Shown: positions 11,151-21,486, counted from the first letter of the stretch. The stretch is DNA of 64,000 nucleotides from Erythroxylum novogranatense (GCA_029891385.1 CM057224.1:33175005-33239004); one strand, 5' to 3'. A program made the numbers and translations. Notes: generated by a model from the sequence alone, not told the origin.

Positions 11151-11470
11151 ATCAAGGGTAACTTTCGGCCCATTCTACATAAAAGAATACCTATTCATGT
11201 ACCCATCATATATAACATGCCTATCAAATTGTTATGGCCTACCCAACAATATATAACTAGCTTATATAGACACGACATCACAAATAACTTAATTCGCATA
11301 TCTACTAATGGAGAATGCAACAACTACTTGCTTAGGGACTTTAACTTCTTCTCTACTAAAGTAGTGTTAGTCACATTAGTGCAACTACCTCCATCTATAA
11401 ACATGCTACAAGCTTTCCCACCTATTAAACATCTTGTATGAAATATGTTCTCCCTTTGTTCTAGGCTATC
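11151..11470 (-). pseudogene. Gypsy aspartic protease
   Basis: The minus-strand frame gives RENIFHTRCLIGGKACSMFI followed by DGGSCTNV (about 11460-11370), the catalytic DGGS motif of plant Ty3/Gypsy proteases, then LVEKKL. Further on come VVAFSISRYAN, YILLGRP (11215-11190) and FDRHVIYDGYMNRYSF, the LLGRPWQFD block that closes the protease. It cleaves the gag-pol polyprotein in intact elements. Several stop codons and point changes are visible. Confidence 0.75.
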
Positions 11471-12110
11471 TTCCTTCACATTCAAGTTTAATGAGCGTCT
11501 AGCAACTAAAGATTCACCCTTCTTAACCTACTCAACATTCTCATCAACATCAAAATAATTTTCTAAAGGTGGCATACTCAAGTCACTACCATCAGACTCT
11601 TTTCCATCTTCCTACTTGGAAACAATTTCACCACCCTTAATAAATAGTCTTCCTATTAGGATAATCAGATGCATAACGACCACGCCCTTAACATTTAAAG
11701 CACTTAATATCCCTATGTTTAGAAGGTTTAAAGGATGGATCAGTAGTGCCTTTTTGAATTGAAATACTCCTCTCCTTGCCTTTGTTTAACTCATTGTCTT
11801 TCTTCTTAGAATCCAAATAGTGCTCCCTCTTCTTATCTTCATTTTTTCTCCATTTTTGATTCCATTTGTTGCTGGAATTTCATAAAGACTGACTGCCCTT
11901 GCTTGTATTTGTCGCTTCTCTACCTTCATAGCAATGTTCACTAGTTCCTCTATCTCTACATAATGATGCAACTCAACCACATCAATAATTTCCCTATTCA
12001 ATCCACCCATGAACCGAGCCATTGTCACCTCTTCCTCCTCTTCTATGTTAGCTTTAATCAATAGTAACTCCATCTCCTTGTGATAATTTTCTACTAATCT
12101 TGTTCCTTGT
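11471..12110 (-). pseudogene. Gypsy gag, C-terminal half with zinc knuckle
   Basis: From 12110 down, the frame reads GTRLVENYHKEMELLLIKAN followed by MARFMGGLNREIIDVVELHH and YVEIEELVNIAMKVEKRQ, the conserved core of plant Gypsy gag (Retrotrans_gag). A zinc knuckle remnant lies at about 11715-11670 (IKCFKC, then RYASDYPNRKT), with a stop between the Cys pairs and the final Cys changed to Tyr. The gag is split at 12110 by the Copia array and continues at 18942. The last residues before the split (QLHILTQ) and the first after it (GTRLVENYHKE) join in register. Confidence 0.8.
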
Positions 12111-13038
12111 TGTTAGCGATCTAGAAGGGGGGTTGAATAGATCTTTAAGCTTTTTTTAATTTTCTACAATAAAATCAGAAGTTAATTCACACAATAGTAA
12201 TTTAAACAAATTTAAATGCAAGGAGTAGGGAAGAAGATCAAACACTGTTTTTATAGAGGTTCGGTCTTTAAGACCTCGCCCTCTACCTAAGCTCCCACTT
12301 AGGATTTTGCAAACCACTTTATTACACACTTTGTAGTTTAGTGTGAACTCTTACCATACCGCTTGATTTCCGGCTTAAGCTACCTTTACACTTGATTTGT
12401 CTTCTAGCACAAATCCTACTAATACCACTTGATTTCTGACTCAAGCTACCTTTACAAATGATTTGTCTTCCGGCACAAATCCTACCAATACCACTTGATT
12501 TTCGGCTCAAGCTACCTTTACAAATGATTTGTCTTCCGGCATAAATCCTACCAATACCACTTGATTTCTAGCTCAAGCTACCTCACACGTGACCTTTAAC
12601 TAGTCACTCAAATTGTAAGAGAAATAAGATAAAGATTGAAGAACAAAACTCAATACAATGATGTAACAAGATAATAGCAATAGTGAGCAAAATATGAAGC
12701 AATAGTGGAGTATTTTTCTTGTAGAACTTCTCTAGTCTTTTTCCTTGATCATCCACTCATATACTTGAAGAAAAATAGCTATTGGGAACCCATATAGCCG
12801 TTATCTAATTGTTATGATCGTTCCTTAACATCCTCCTTTCCATTTATGGCTAATTGAACCATTGGAATTAATTTGCTGTACCCATAAGTCGACTTGTCGA
12901 ATGTATAAGTCGACTTGTATCAACAATTTACGTAAAATTTTATCTCCGCTCTTCAATAAGTCGACTTGTGCTGTGTAAGTCGACTTGTCGTCCTCGATAA
13001 GTCGACTTATATTGTTCTAGTCGACTTATGCTGTTCAG
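12111..13038 (-). repeat. Copia LTR A, truncated (outer 3' LTR)
   Basis: It matches LTRs B and C from TGTTAGCG at 12111 up to ...GCTGTTCAG at 13038, then switches to gag sequence equal to 16701 onward. The break shows a 2-3 bp microhomology (AG/AGA). About 280 bp of LTR and about 1.4 kb of internal sequence are missing here compared with the right-hand unit. It contains the 66-bp hairpin repeats (12362-12595) and five perfect AAGTCGACTT copies (12886-13008). Confidence 0.9.
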
Positions 13039-14040
13039 AGCAAGGTTGTTTTCATCATTGCTTTAATATGCTTCCTCGTCAACACTCCACGTGGCTACAA
13101 GGTTAGCTTTCTTTTTCCCTTTGTCATTCTTGTCATTTTTCTGAAGATTTGAACTCTTCTTTTCTTCATAGCCTTTAGACCTTCTTTCTACAGTATACTT
13201 CTTCGTTTCTCCATTTCTTCTGCCACTTAATTCCTTCCTCCTATTTTTGAGTAGTCCTTTAAACTTCCTCAAATTTCTGGCATACATGGCTATTTCTTCG
13301 TCTTCTTCTTCCTCATCTGTTTCTTCATCACTTTCATCAAGAGAAGAAGTATTAGCTTTTAAAGCAATTGACTTTTGTGACTTACCTCTACCTCCTCTTG
13401 ATTTGATAATGATCTCATAGTTGATGAGTGATCCCACCAAGGCGTTGAATTCTAGATGGTTGAGATCTTTAGACTCCATAATTGATGTGATTTGTGAGTC
13501 CCATTCTTTTGGTAGTGAGTGGAGAATCTTCTTCACCTTCTCGCTATCCGTCATATGCTTTCTAAGGTTGCCTAATTCATTTATGATTTCTGCAAAACGG
13601 TCAAGCATAGTGGAAATAGACTCACCTTCCTTTATAACAAACATTTCATAATCATGGAGAAGCATGTTGATCTTTGTCTCCCAGACTTGGTTGGTTCCTT
13701 CATGGGTGATGCGAAGTCTTTCCCACATTTCTTTAGCACTGGTACAAGAATTAACTCGGTTTCTTTCCTCAACCATGAGAGCGCAATAAATTAGCTTCAT
13801 TGCTTTCGCGTTGATGTAAGCTTGCCTTCAGTCATTGTCATCGTATTCCAGCTCCGTTTTTAACTCACCATTTTCTTTCAACGGTGGTTGTGGACCGAAG
13901 ATAATTATATTCCAATATTCTACTCCCTCGCTTATAATGTGATACTTCATAGGATTTTTCCAAGAAGAATAATTAGTACCATTAAATAAAGGAGGGCAGT
14001 TGTTTGTGTTACCTTCTTCCGCTAGGTTATTGTGTGCCAT
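13039..14040 (-). pseudogene. Copia gag copy 1, 3'-truncated
   Basis: Start ATG at 14040 (MAHNNLAEEGNTNNCPP). FNGTNYSSWKNPMKYHI is the N-terminal DUF4219-like motif. An in-frame TGA at 13828-13830 interrupts after YDDND, and the same frame continues RQAYINAKAMKLIYCALMVE into the UBN2/Retrotran_gag_2 domain (WERLRITHEGTNQVWETKIN; LHSLPKEWDSQI; LNHLEFNALVGSLINYE). An acidic stretch and a Lys-rich stretch follow. It ends at a second in-frame stop (13063) and the deletion junction at 13039. Compared with copy 2 it lacks the coiled coil and the zinc knuckle. The shared TGA shows that the stop predates the duplication. Confidence 0.85.
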
Positions 14041-14054
14041 CCCTGGATACTTCT

Positions 14055-14066
14055 GCTCTGATACCA
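14055..14066 (-). promoter_or_regulatory. Primer binding site (tRNA-iMet type), copy 1
   Basis: TGGTATCAGAGC on the minus strand, two bases after the LTR B end. It is complementary to the 3' end of plant initiator Met tRNA, the usual primer for Copia minus-strand synthesis. Confidence 0.9.
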
Positions 14067-14068
14067 AT

Positions 14069-15278
14069 TGTTAGCGATCTAGAAGGGGGGTTGAATAGAT
14101 CTTTAAGCTTTTTGTAATTTTCTACAATAAAATCAAGTTAATTCACACAATAGTAATTTAAACAAATTTAAATGCAAGGAGTAGGAAGAAGATCAAACAC
14201 TGTTTTTATAGAGGTTCGGTCTTTAAGACCTACGTCCTCTACCTAAGCTCCCACTTAGGATTTTGCAAACCACTTTATTACACACTTTGTAGTTCAATGT
14301 GAACTCTTACAATACCGCTTGATTTTCGGCTCAAGCTACCTTTACACTTGATTTGTCTTCCGGCACAAATCCTACTAATACCGCTTGATTTCTGACTCAA
14401 GCTACCTTTACAAATGATTTGTCTTCCGGCACAAATCCTACCAATATCACTTGATTTTCGGCTCAAGCTACCTTTACAAATGATTTATCTTCCGACACAA
14501 ATCCTACCAATATCACTTGATTTCTGGCTCAAGCTACCTCACACGTGACCTTTCACTAGTCACTCAAATTGTAAGAGAAATAAGATAAAGATTGAAGAAC
14601 AAAGCTCATTACAATGATGTAACAAGATAATAGCAATAGTGAGCAAAATATGAAGTAATGGTGGAGTATTTTTCTTGTAGAACTTCTCTAGTCTTTTTCC
14701 TTGATCATCCACTCATATACTATAAGAAAAATAACTGTTGGGAACCCATATAGCTGTTGTCTAATTGTTATGACCGTTCCTTAACATCCTCCTTTCCATT
14801 TGTGGCTAATTAAACCATTGGAATTAATTTGTTATACCTATAAGTCGACTTGTCGAATGTATAAGTCGACTTGTATCAACGATTTACGTAAAATTTCATC
14901 TCCGCTCTTCAATAAGTCGACTTGTGCTATGTAAGTCGACTTGTCGTCCTCGATAAGTCGACTTATGTTGTTCTAGTCGACTTGTGCTGTTCAGATCCTG
15001 ATGTATAAGTCTACTTATGATGTGCAAGTCGACTTGTGTTGTCTTCAATGGTAACATCCAACCAAATCTTCTATAATCCTTATTATTTATGTCTCTTTCA
15101 CTTATAAGGAAACTTCCATCTTGATTCTTCAATGATTTATCACTTGTCCATCTTGATTTGCATAAATCTTTCATACTAATCCCAAAATACCTGAAACAAT
15201 TTCTTAACCAATTCTATACATTTTATTATTATCAAAACATAAGTGGGATTTAATTTGTCAACCACCATTTGTCCAACA
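14069..15278 (-). repeat. Copia LTR B, complete (middle LTR)
   Basis: 1210 bp, from TGTTAGCG to TGTCCAACA on the + strand. It serves as 3' LTR for the right-hand unit and 5' LTR for the left-hand unit. It holds 66-bp hairpin repeats starting at 14318, 14384, 14450 and 14516. It also holds AAGTCGACTT at 14842, 14863, 14914, 14933, 14955 and 15026, with variants near 14974 and 15006. Confidence 0.95.
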
Positions 15279-15292
15279 ATCTCCTCCTTTTT
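15279..15292 (-). promoter_or_regulatory. Polypurine tract of gag-only Copia
   Basis: AAAAAGGAGGAGAT on the minus strand, immediately before LTR B (TGTTGGAC). It is the plus-strand primer site of the right-hand unit and confirms minus orientation. Confidence 0.85.
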
Positions 15293-16063
15293 GATAATGA
15301 CAAAACACTTAGAAATTGTTTAAGAAATGAGAACAAAGAAAAATTGATCAAGGTTTTTGTGCCTTGTCATTTTGGTTAGAAGTCTCCCCCTCAATCATAT
15401 AAATCATTGAATTTAATAACCTTGTAAGATCAAATTCATCAAGGACAATTTAATAAACATACTCCCCCTTAATTAAGTAACTAAAGAATATCCAATTTCC
15501 CATTTTTCTCCCCCTTTTTGTCATAATCAAAACAACTAATACAAACCAACAATAGATGAAATATCGCAATCACATTAAATAGAGAACCAAGTCATCAAAT
15601 ACAAATAGTCTCAAGTAGCAAGCAAATAATATGAAATGTTGGTCTTGGCTAGATATAAAAACCATCATGGTGAAGAAACATCATCATGAATAAATCTCAA
15701 AAGTAGAAGAGAATATGTTTTCGGAGATTTTGGGGAAAAGAGAATTTTTAAAGAAGACCCAGATAACTCATATTCGACAGGCAGTTCATAAGCAAACACA
15801 AAGAAAATGTAAAGTCATAACAATCCAACAATAGAACCCGTGTAAACATAAGTCGACTTGTTTTACCTCCATAAGTCGACTTATCGACCCTCATAAGTCG
15901 ACTTGTCGATTTGCATAAGTCGACTTATCCTGAAATTTTTTCATTTCCATTGTGTTGTGTATATCATAGGTCGACTTATTGACCCACACAAGTCAACTTG
16001 TTAGCAGACTTGTCACCAATTAGTCGACATTCACTATCAATGTACCATGTGCTTGGTGGATCT
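15293..16063 (-). other. 3' non-coding internal region with palindromes and protease scrap
   Basis: Between gag and the polypurine tract. Just after the gag stop, a shifted frame reads STWYIDSECRLIGDKSANK (about 16048-15990). The WYIDS matches the start of a Copia protease (W-x-x-DSG), so pol was cut away right at the protease. From 16027 to 15850 follow AAGTCGACTT copies and variants. The rest (15293-15840) is AT-rich without a frame. Confidence 0.65.
15850..15926. repeat. AAGTCGACTT palindrome cluster, internal
   Basis: Four perfect copies at 15850, 15873, 15895 and 15917, spaced 23, 22 and 22 bp. Degenerate copies (AGGTCGACTT, AAGTCAACTT, TAGTCGACAT) extend to about 16027. It lies outside the LTRs, in the 3' non-coding part of the gag-only Copia. 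Confidence 0.95.
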
Positions 16064-17701
16064 TCATTCCTTGCTTGTACCTACAACTGAAACATCATTT
16101 CTTCTCATTGGTACCCAAGCCATCTTGGGTCTATTTTGGTTAGTCATATAAACCACATTAGGAGGTGTTGAACCTATAATCACCCAAATTTTCTTAACAT
16201 TGATACATCTCCTAATACTTTTACATGCAATTTCTATATGACCATCTTTCAAGCATTTAGTACATTGGGCAACTTTTCCGTCTTTAGTGAATTTAGAAAT
16301 CAAGGAATAATCTCTATGAAAAGGATCATATCCTAAACCATGTTTAGAAATTGAATATCTTTGTAAAGACAACATCTCTTCAAACTTTGCATTTCTACCA
16401 TCAAATTTTCCAACCACATAAGAAAATTCCTTTCTAAGTCTATCAAGCTCACAAGTAAGACTTTCTTTTTCAACAAGACATGCAGAATGATCTTCCTTAG
16501 GACAATCTAAATCATTAATCGTCTCATGTAAAGCATTATTTTCAGCAACTAGTTCTCTTATATTCTTTTTCAATTTCTTGTTTATCTTAATAGCTTCTTC
16601 AAAATCAATTTGTAAAGCAGTAAAAGAGTCTCTAAGTTCTTGATCTAAGATTATTACCTCATCCTCATCATCACTTGTCAAGAAGCTATCTGCCATAAGA
16701 GCAAGGTTGTTTTCATCATTACTTTGATATGCTTCCTCGTCATCACTCCACGTGGCTACAAGGCTAGCTTTCTTTTTCCCTTTGTCATTCTTGTCATTTT
16801 TCTGAAGATTTGAACTCTTCTTTTCTTCATAGCCTTTAGACCTTCTTTCTACAGTATACTTCTTCGTTTCTCCATTTCTTCCGCCACTTAATTCCTTCCT
16901 CCTATTTTTGAGTAGTCCTTTAAACTTCCTCAAATTTCTGGCATACATGGCTATTTCTTCGTCTTCTTCTTCCTCATCTGTTTCTTCATCACTTTCATCA
17001 AGAGAAGAAGTATAAGCTTTTAAATCAATTGACTTTTGTGACTTACCTCTACCTCCTCTTGATTTGATAATGATCTCATAGTTGATGAGTGATCCCACCA
17101 AGGCGTTGAATTCCAGATGGTTGAGATCTTTAGACTCCATAATTGCTGTGACTTGTGAGTCCCATTCTTTTGGTAGTGAGCGGAGAATCTTCTTCACCTT
17201 CTCGCTATCCGTCATATGCTTTCTAAGGTTGCCTAATTCATTTATGATTTCTGCAAAACGGTCAAACATAGTGGAAATAGACTCACCTTCCTTCATGACA
17301 AACATTTCATAATCATGGAGAAGCATGTTGATCTTTGTCTCCCAGACTTGGTTGGTTCCTTCATGGGTGATGCGAAGTCTTTCCCACATTTCTTTAGCAC
17401 TGGTACAAGAATTAACTCTGTTTCTTTCCTCAACCATGAGAGCGCAATAAATTAGCTTCATTGCTTTCGCGTTGATGTAAGCTTGCCTTCAGTCATTGTC
17501 ATCGTATTCCAGCTCCGTTTTTAACTCACCATTTTCTTTCAACGGTGGTTGTGGACCGAAGATAATTATATTCCAATATTCTACTCCCTCGCTTATAATG
17601 TGATACTTCATAGGATTTTTCCAAGAAGAATAATTAGTACCATTAAATAAAGGAGGGCGGTTGTTTGTGTTACCTTCTTCCGCTTGGTTATTGTGTGTCA
17701 T
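16064..17701 (-). pseudogene. Copia gag copy 2, full length with in-frame TGA
   Basis: ATG at 17701 (MTHNNQAEEGNTNN). The in-frame TGA at 17489-17491 is at the same codon as in copy 1. From 17461 the frame is open for 465 codons: UBN2/Retrotran_gag_2 (residues about 1-150 of that block), an acidic stretch (SDEETDEEEEDEEIAMYA), a Lys-rich region and a coiled coil (about residues 275-350). A CCHC zinc knuckle CTKCLKDGHIEIACK follows near residue 415, then the tail PKMAWVPMRR. Gag forms the virus-like particle and packages RNA. The long open part suggests fairly recent activity or trans-complementation. No pol follows apart from the protease scrap. TGA probably replaced a Trp codon. Readthrough is possible but unproven. 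Confidence 0.85.
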
Positions 17702-17715
17702 CCCTGGATACTTCT

Positions 17716-17727
17716 GCTCTGATACCA
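17716..17727 (-). promoter_or_regulatory. Primer binding site (tRNA-iMet type), copy 2
   Basis: TGGTATCAGAGC on the minus strand, two bases inside the end of LTR C, identical to copy 1. Confidence 0.9.
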
Positions 17728-17729
17728 AT

Positions 17730-18941
17730 TGTTAGCGATCTAGAAGGGGGGTTGAATAGATCTTTAAGCTTTTTGTAATTTTCTACAATAAAATCAGAAG
17801 TTAATTCACACAATAGTAATTTAAACAAATTTAAATGCAAGGAGTAGGGAAGAAGATCAAACACTGTTTTTATAGAGGTTCGGTGCTAAGACCTATGTCC
17901 TTTACCTAAGCTCCCACTTAGGATTTTGCAAACCACTTTATTACACACTTTGTAGTTCAATGTGAACTCTTACAATACCGCTTGATTTCTGACTCAAGCT
18001 ACCTTTACACTTGATTTGTCTTCCGACACAAATCCTACCAATACCGCTTGATTTCCAGCTCAAGCTACCTTTACAAATGATTTGTCTTCCGGCACAAATC
18101 CTACCAACACCACTTGATTTCCAGCTCAAGCTACCTTTACAAATGATTTATCTTCCGGCACAAATCCTACCAATACCACTTGATTTCCGGCTCAAGCTAC
18201 CTCACACGTGATCTTTCATTAGTCACTCAAATTGTAAGAGAAATAAGATAAAGACTGAAGAACAAAACTCAATACAATGATGTAACAAGATAATAGCAAT
18301 AGTGAGCAAAATATGAAGCAATAGTGGAGTATTTTTCTTGTAGAACTTCTCTAGTCTTTTTCCTTGATCATCCACTCATATACTTGAAGAAAAATAGCTG
18401 TTAGGAACCCATATAGTCGTTGTCTAATTGTTATGACCGTTCTTTAACATCCTCCTTTCCATTTGTGGCTAATTGAACCATTGGAATTAATTTGCTGTAC
18501 CCATAAGTTGACTTGTCGAATGTATAAGTCGACTTATATCAACGATTTACGTAAAATTTCATCTCCGCTCTTCAATAAGTCGACTTGTGCTATGTAAGTC
18601 GACTTGTTGTCCTCGATAAGTCGACTTATGTTGTTCTAGTCGACTTGTGCTGTTCAGATCCTGATGTATAAGTCGACTTATGATGTGCAAGTCGACTTGT
18701 GTTGTCTTCAACGGTAACATCCAACTAAATCTTCTATAATCTTTATTATTTATGTCTCTTTCACTTATAAGGAAACTTCCATCTTGATTCTTCAATGATT
18801 TATCACTTGTCCATCTTGATTTGCATAAATCTTTCATACTAATCCCAAAATACCTGAAACAATTTCTTAACCAATTCTATACATTTTATTATTATCAAAA
18901 CATAAGTGATATTTAATTTGTCAACCACCATTGGTCCAACA
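17730..18941 (-). repeat. Copia LTR C, complete (outer 5' LTR)
   Basis: 1212 bp, with the same boundaries as LTR B. The 66-bp repeat starts are at 17981, 18047, 18113 and 18179. Palindromes are at 18526, 18577, 18596, 18618, 18670 and 18689; the first position of the cluster is mutated to AAGTTGACTT. It is followed by target duplication CTTGT at 18942-18946. Confidence 0.95.
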
Positions 18942-19131
18942 CTTGTGTTAGTATATGTAATTGCTAATGCAACTCTCTATAGTAATAAGGTGGCACAAAC
19001 CTCTTTTTCATCACTCTTTTCATCTCTTCCCAGGTGGATATAAGTGGTTCTCTATTCCTCCTCCTATTCTTTACCAATTCATCCTACCAAACTATTGCAT
19101 AATCAAAGAATTCCATTGCTACCAATCTCAC
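18942..19131 (-). pseudogene. Gypsy gag, middle part
   Basis: The minus frame reads VRLVAMEFFDYAIVW, a stop, then ELVKNRRRNREPLISTWEEM and KRVMKKRFVPPYYYRELH near 19000, then QLHILTQ. This is the gag segment that directly precedes the part at 12110. It is cut at its 5' side (19131) by the poly(A) end of the LINE. Confidence 0.8.
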
Positions 19132-19534
19132 TTTTTTTTGGTAATTCAGTAAAGTTATATATATATAAATGATATGTACAATCAAGAGTTCACAAAGGAG
19201 CAATCACTATACAATACAAGGATATAGACCATGGTGAAATGAGGATCTATAATGGCTCCCATACCTACATAACATAACCAGACCATTAGGTGGCCATATT
19301 AATAAGTACCTCATCAAGAACAAAAAATTCCCAACAGATGATATTACATGCAATGCTAGTCAAGATTAATTGCCATATATGTCCCAGATAGTAACACATT
19401 AGGATATATTTTTGCTATTATTTACCGTAGTGGATGAGTTTTCTTCTGTTACTCTTTGAAACATTGTTCAGGTCCTCTTAACCGTGAATATTCCCATCAA
19501 TGTTGGTGTATGGATTGTAGACCATACTCTGCAG
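19132..19534 (-). mobile_element. LINE 3' UTR and poly(A) end
   Basis: On the minus strand the sequence runs through a non-coding 3' UTR to TTGTACATATCATTTATATATATATAAC-type sequence and ends in a run of eight A (T run at 19131-19139), the usual end of plant L1 elements. Upstream the LINE is interrupted by Copia-1 (TSD TACAT, 19535-19539) and continues at 36707. The A run abuts Gypsy gag, so the LINE inserted into the Gypsy. Confidence 0.7.
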
Positions 19535-19539
19535 TACAT

Positions 19540-21473
19540 TGTAAGTGATAAGTCGACTTGTACCATGTGTAAGTCGACTTACACATGTTCGGTACCGATA
19601 AGTCGACTTGTTCATTGGATAAGTCGACTTGTTCAAGGCTCGATTGTTTATTTGTGCCCTAAAGGCAATCCCTTTAGCGCTTTTATTCAAAGTCGTGTGC
19701 ACTTTATGAATAAATAAAGAAAAGGCATTATTCATTAATTTGATATTCATAAACATTGTTTATGAATTGATTTGATCTTTAATCAATTAATGAAGTCCAT
19801 GATATATGACATAGCATGAAGGAAATTATGATGTGATCATACTACCGAGGTTCCTATCATGTGCAATTATGTCAAGATTCAAATTCTCCTAGTCATAGGA
19901 TTAATGAGACCGACATCATTAATCCGGATAGACTAGCACATGTCATATTCCTTGATTGGATCAAGCGGTGGATCTCGAAAATCTGTAAATATGAGATATT
20001 TAGAATTGACATGTGGATGCTTACTAGTAGTAGTAAGTTCATTGGATGACCCGCCATGAGATCATCACATGGATATCTTATCTAAGTGTCGTTGATAATC
20101 TCATCATAGCAATGGTGCAAGTATCCTTAGACTTGAGGTACTCAAGGATATCTTGAATACCGATCCTGCTTTGACTCCATTCCTTGTTGCCTTCGGAGGT
20201 AACTCATAGGGTGGTGCTTGGAGTGCGGCTTGAGGTATTCAAGATAATTGAGTAGCCAATAAAGGATTCACCACTTCGGATTAGCGAAGAGATACCCATG
20301 GCCTCTTGTCGGGATCATTACTAAGGTCTGGCCAGCATGTATGTCATGAAGAGTGTCTTCATTGACATATAAAGTAATGAGTCCCGTGACGAGAACGATA
20401 TCACTGGGCTAGACTCAGGTCTAGTGAGAGTTGACACTTTGACCATACTCATAACCAAGTGGGGTATAGGATGGTGAAAGGACGAATTGCACGGTAATTG
20501 TCTATGGAAGGGTTCGTGATGAATACATCAAACCGATTACTTTCCGGTCAATTGGAGGTCATGATGTGTTGCTAGATACCGCTCATGACTTGCTTAGTTT
20601 AAGTGTTAAGCTAAGTGGCCAACATAACCGGGAGCCTAAAGGGTCACACGCATAAGAGTGACTCAGAGAATCTGTAAAATAGTAATTGGACAAAGTTCCA
20701 ATTATGGAGAGCATTTGGATTAAATGGATCCCGATGAGATTGGGATATGTCCCGATGAGATCGCGACATCGATATTGCTAAGAAAGGTTTTGAATTGTTT
20801 TCATCTGCGGGGCCCTAGAGTTTGTAGGACCAATTCCAAGATGATGGACCACTTCAGCAATATATATACATATATATATATGATTAATTAAGTAATTAAT
20901 TAATTAATATATATATATATATATGCATGAAACGTGGAGGATGGAGGAGAGGAGGTAGGAAGCTTCCAAAAGAAGCTTAGTCATCATCTTTTATTAAATT
21001 GCAAAAGGACAAAATAAGGGAGGATGAAAGATGAGTTTCGGATGGCTTATAAAAGAAGAAGGAAAAATGGTTTTTCTTGCTTCTTTGAAGATGATCTTCG
21101 TAGGTCTAAGAAAAGAAGAGAAAGGTTTTATGAAAACCTAAGAAAAAAGTGTTTTCTCTCTTCTTCATCTTCATCCAAGGCTCTCTCCTCCAAGCTTCTT
21201 CTTCATCTCTTCAACGTGATCCAAGCTCTCCAGGACAGAGGTAGGCTCTAGCAGGCTTTATTCTGTTCTAGCTATTCCCGGGTCAAAGGGGTTTGATCCG
21301 GTTAGGTTTTCTGATCTCTGCGTGGATCACCTTTAGAGATAGTCTCTTTTGGCTATTTAGGTTGATGTCTTCATACCGATATCGGGATCCTGGGTTTTGG
21401 GAAGGTCCCGGGAATAAAAATTTTTGTTTTCCGCTGCCGGTACATGTGATGTACCTCCCGGGATTTTCCTACA
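19540..21473 (+). repeat. Copia-1 5' LTR
   Basis: 1934 bp, TGTAAGTG to TCCTACA. It starts with four AAGTCGACTT copies (19550, 19571, 19600, 19621), the second inside a 24-bp perfect palindrome (19564-19587). An AT-rich block (about 20860-20930) of TATATA and TTAATTAA runs lies before a region that yields short frames without known homology, possibly U3/R. The same order is seen in the 3' LTR. Confidence 0.9.
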
Positions 21474-21474
21474 G

Positions 21475-21486
21475 TGGTATCAGAGC
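21475..21486 (+). promoter_or_regulatory. Copia-1 primer binding site
   Basis: TGGTATCAGAGC one base after the 5' LTR, matching the plant initiator Met tRNA 3' end. Confidence 0.9.

Larger units (their letters stand above)
9809..12110 (-). mobile_element. Ty3/Gypsy element, 3' portion, RT-RNaseH-integrase deleted
   Basis: On the minus strand the order is gag C-terminus and zinc knuckle, aspartic protease, linker, pol C-terminal tail, then 3' LTR-like DNA. The whole RT-RNase H-integrase block is absent. The gag continues at 18942-19131 after the Copia array. Its far 5' part must lie beyond the LINE, outside this window. The element is therefore the outer container of everything from 12.1 kb rightwards and may itself sit in the MULE at its left. 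Confidence 0.75.
12111..18941 (-). mobile_element. Gag-only Ty1/Copia array: three LTRs, two internal regions
   Basis: Minus-strand order is LTR C (17730-18941), internal 2 (15279-17729), LTR B (14069-15278), internal 1 (13039-14068), LTR A truncated (12111-13038). LTRs begin TGTTGGAC and end GCTAACA (minus strand) and are flanked by the 5-bp target duplication CTTGT at 12106-12110 and 18942-18946. The insertion therefore happened once, and the extra LTR-gag unit arose later, probably by unequal recombination. A tRNA-iMet-type PBS follows each full 5' LTR and a polypurine tract precedes LTR B. Internals code only for gag plus a scrap of protease, so the element depends on another Copia for pol. 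Confidence 0.9.

Noticed and set aside
12322..12510. Repeat peptides (SRKSSGIGRICAGRQI) on the minus strand, also at 14278-14466 and 17941-18129
   Set aside because: They are translations of the 66-bp hairpin tandem repeat in the Copia LTRs; 66 is a multiple of 3.
13421..13651. Plus-strand 76-codon frame, repeated at 17082-17312
   Set aside because: Antisense shadow of the Copia gag UBN2 domain.
18942..19131. Initial idea that the Gypsy gag continues smoothly to 19200
   Set aside because: The A-run on the minus strand at 19131-19139 and the UTR-like sequence beyond it fit a LINE 3' end better; the few extra matching residues are Lys codons from the A-run.
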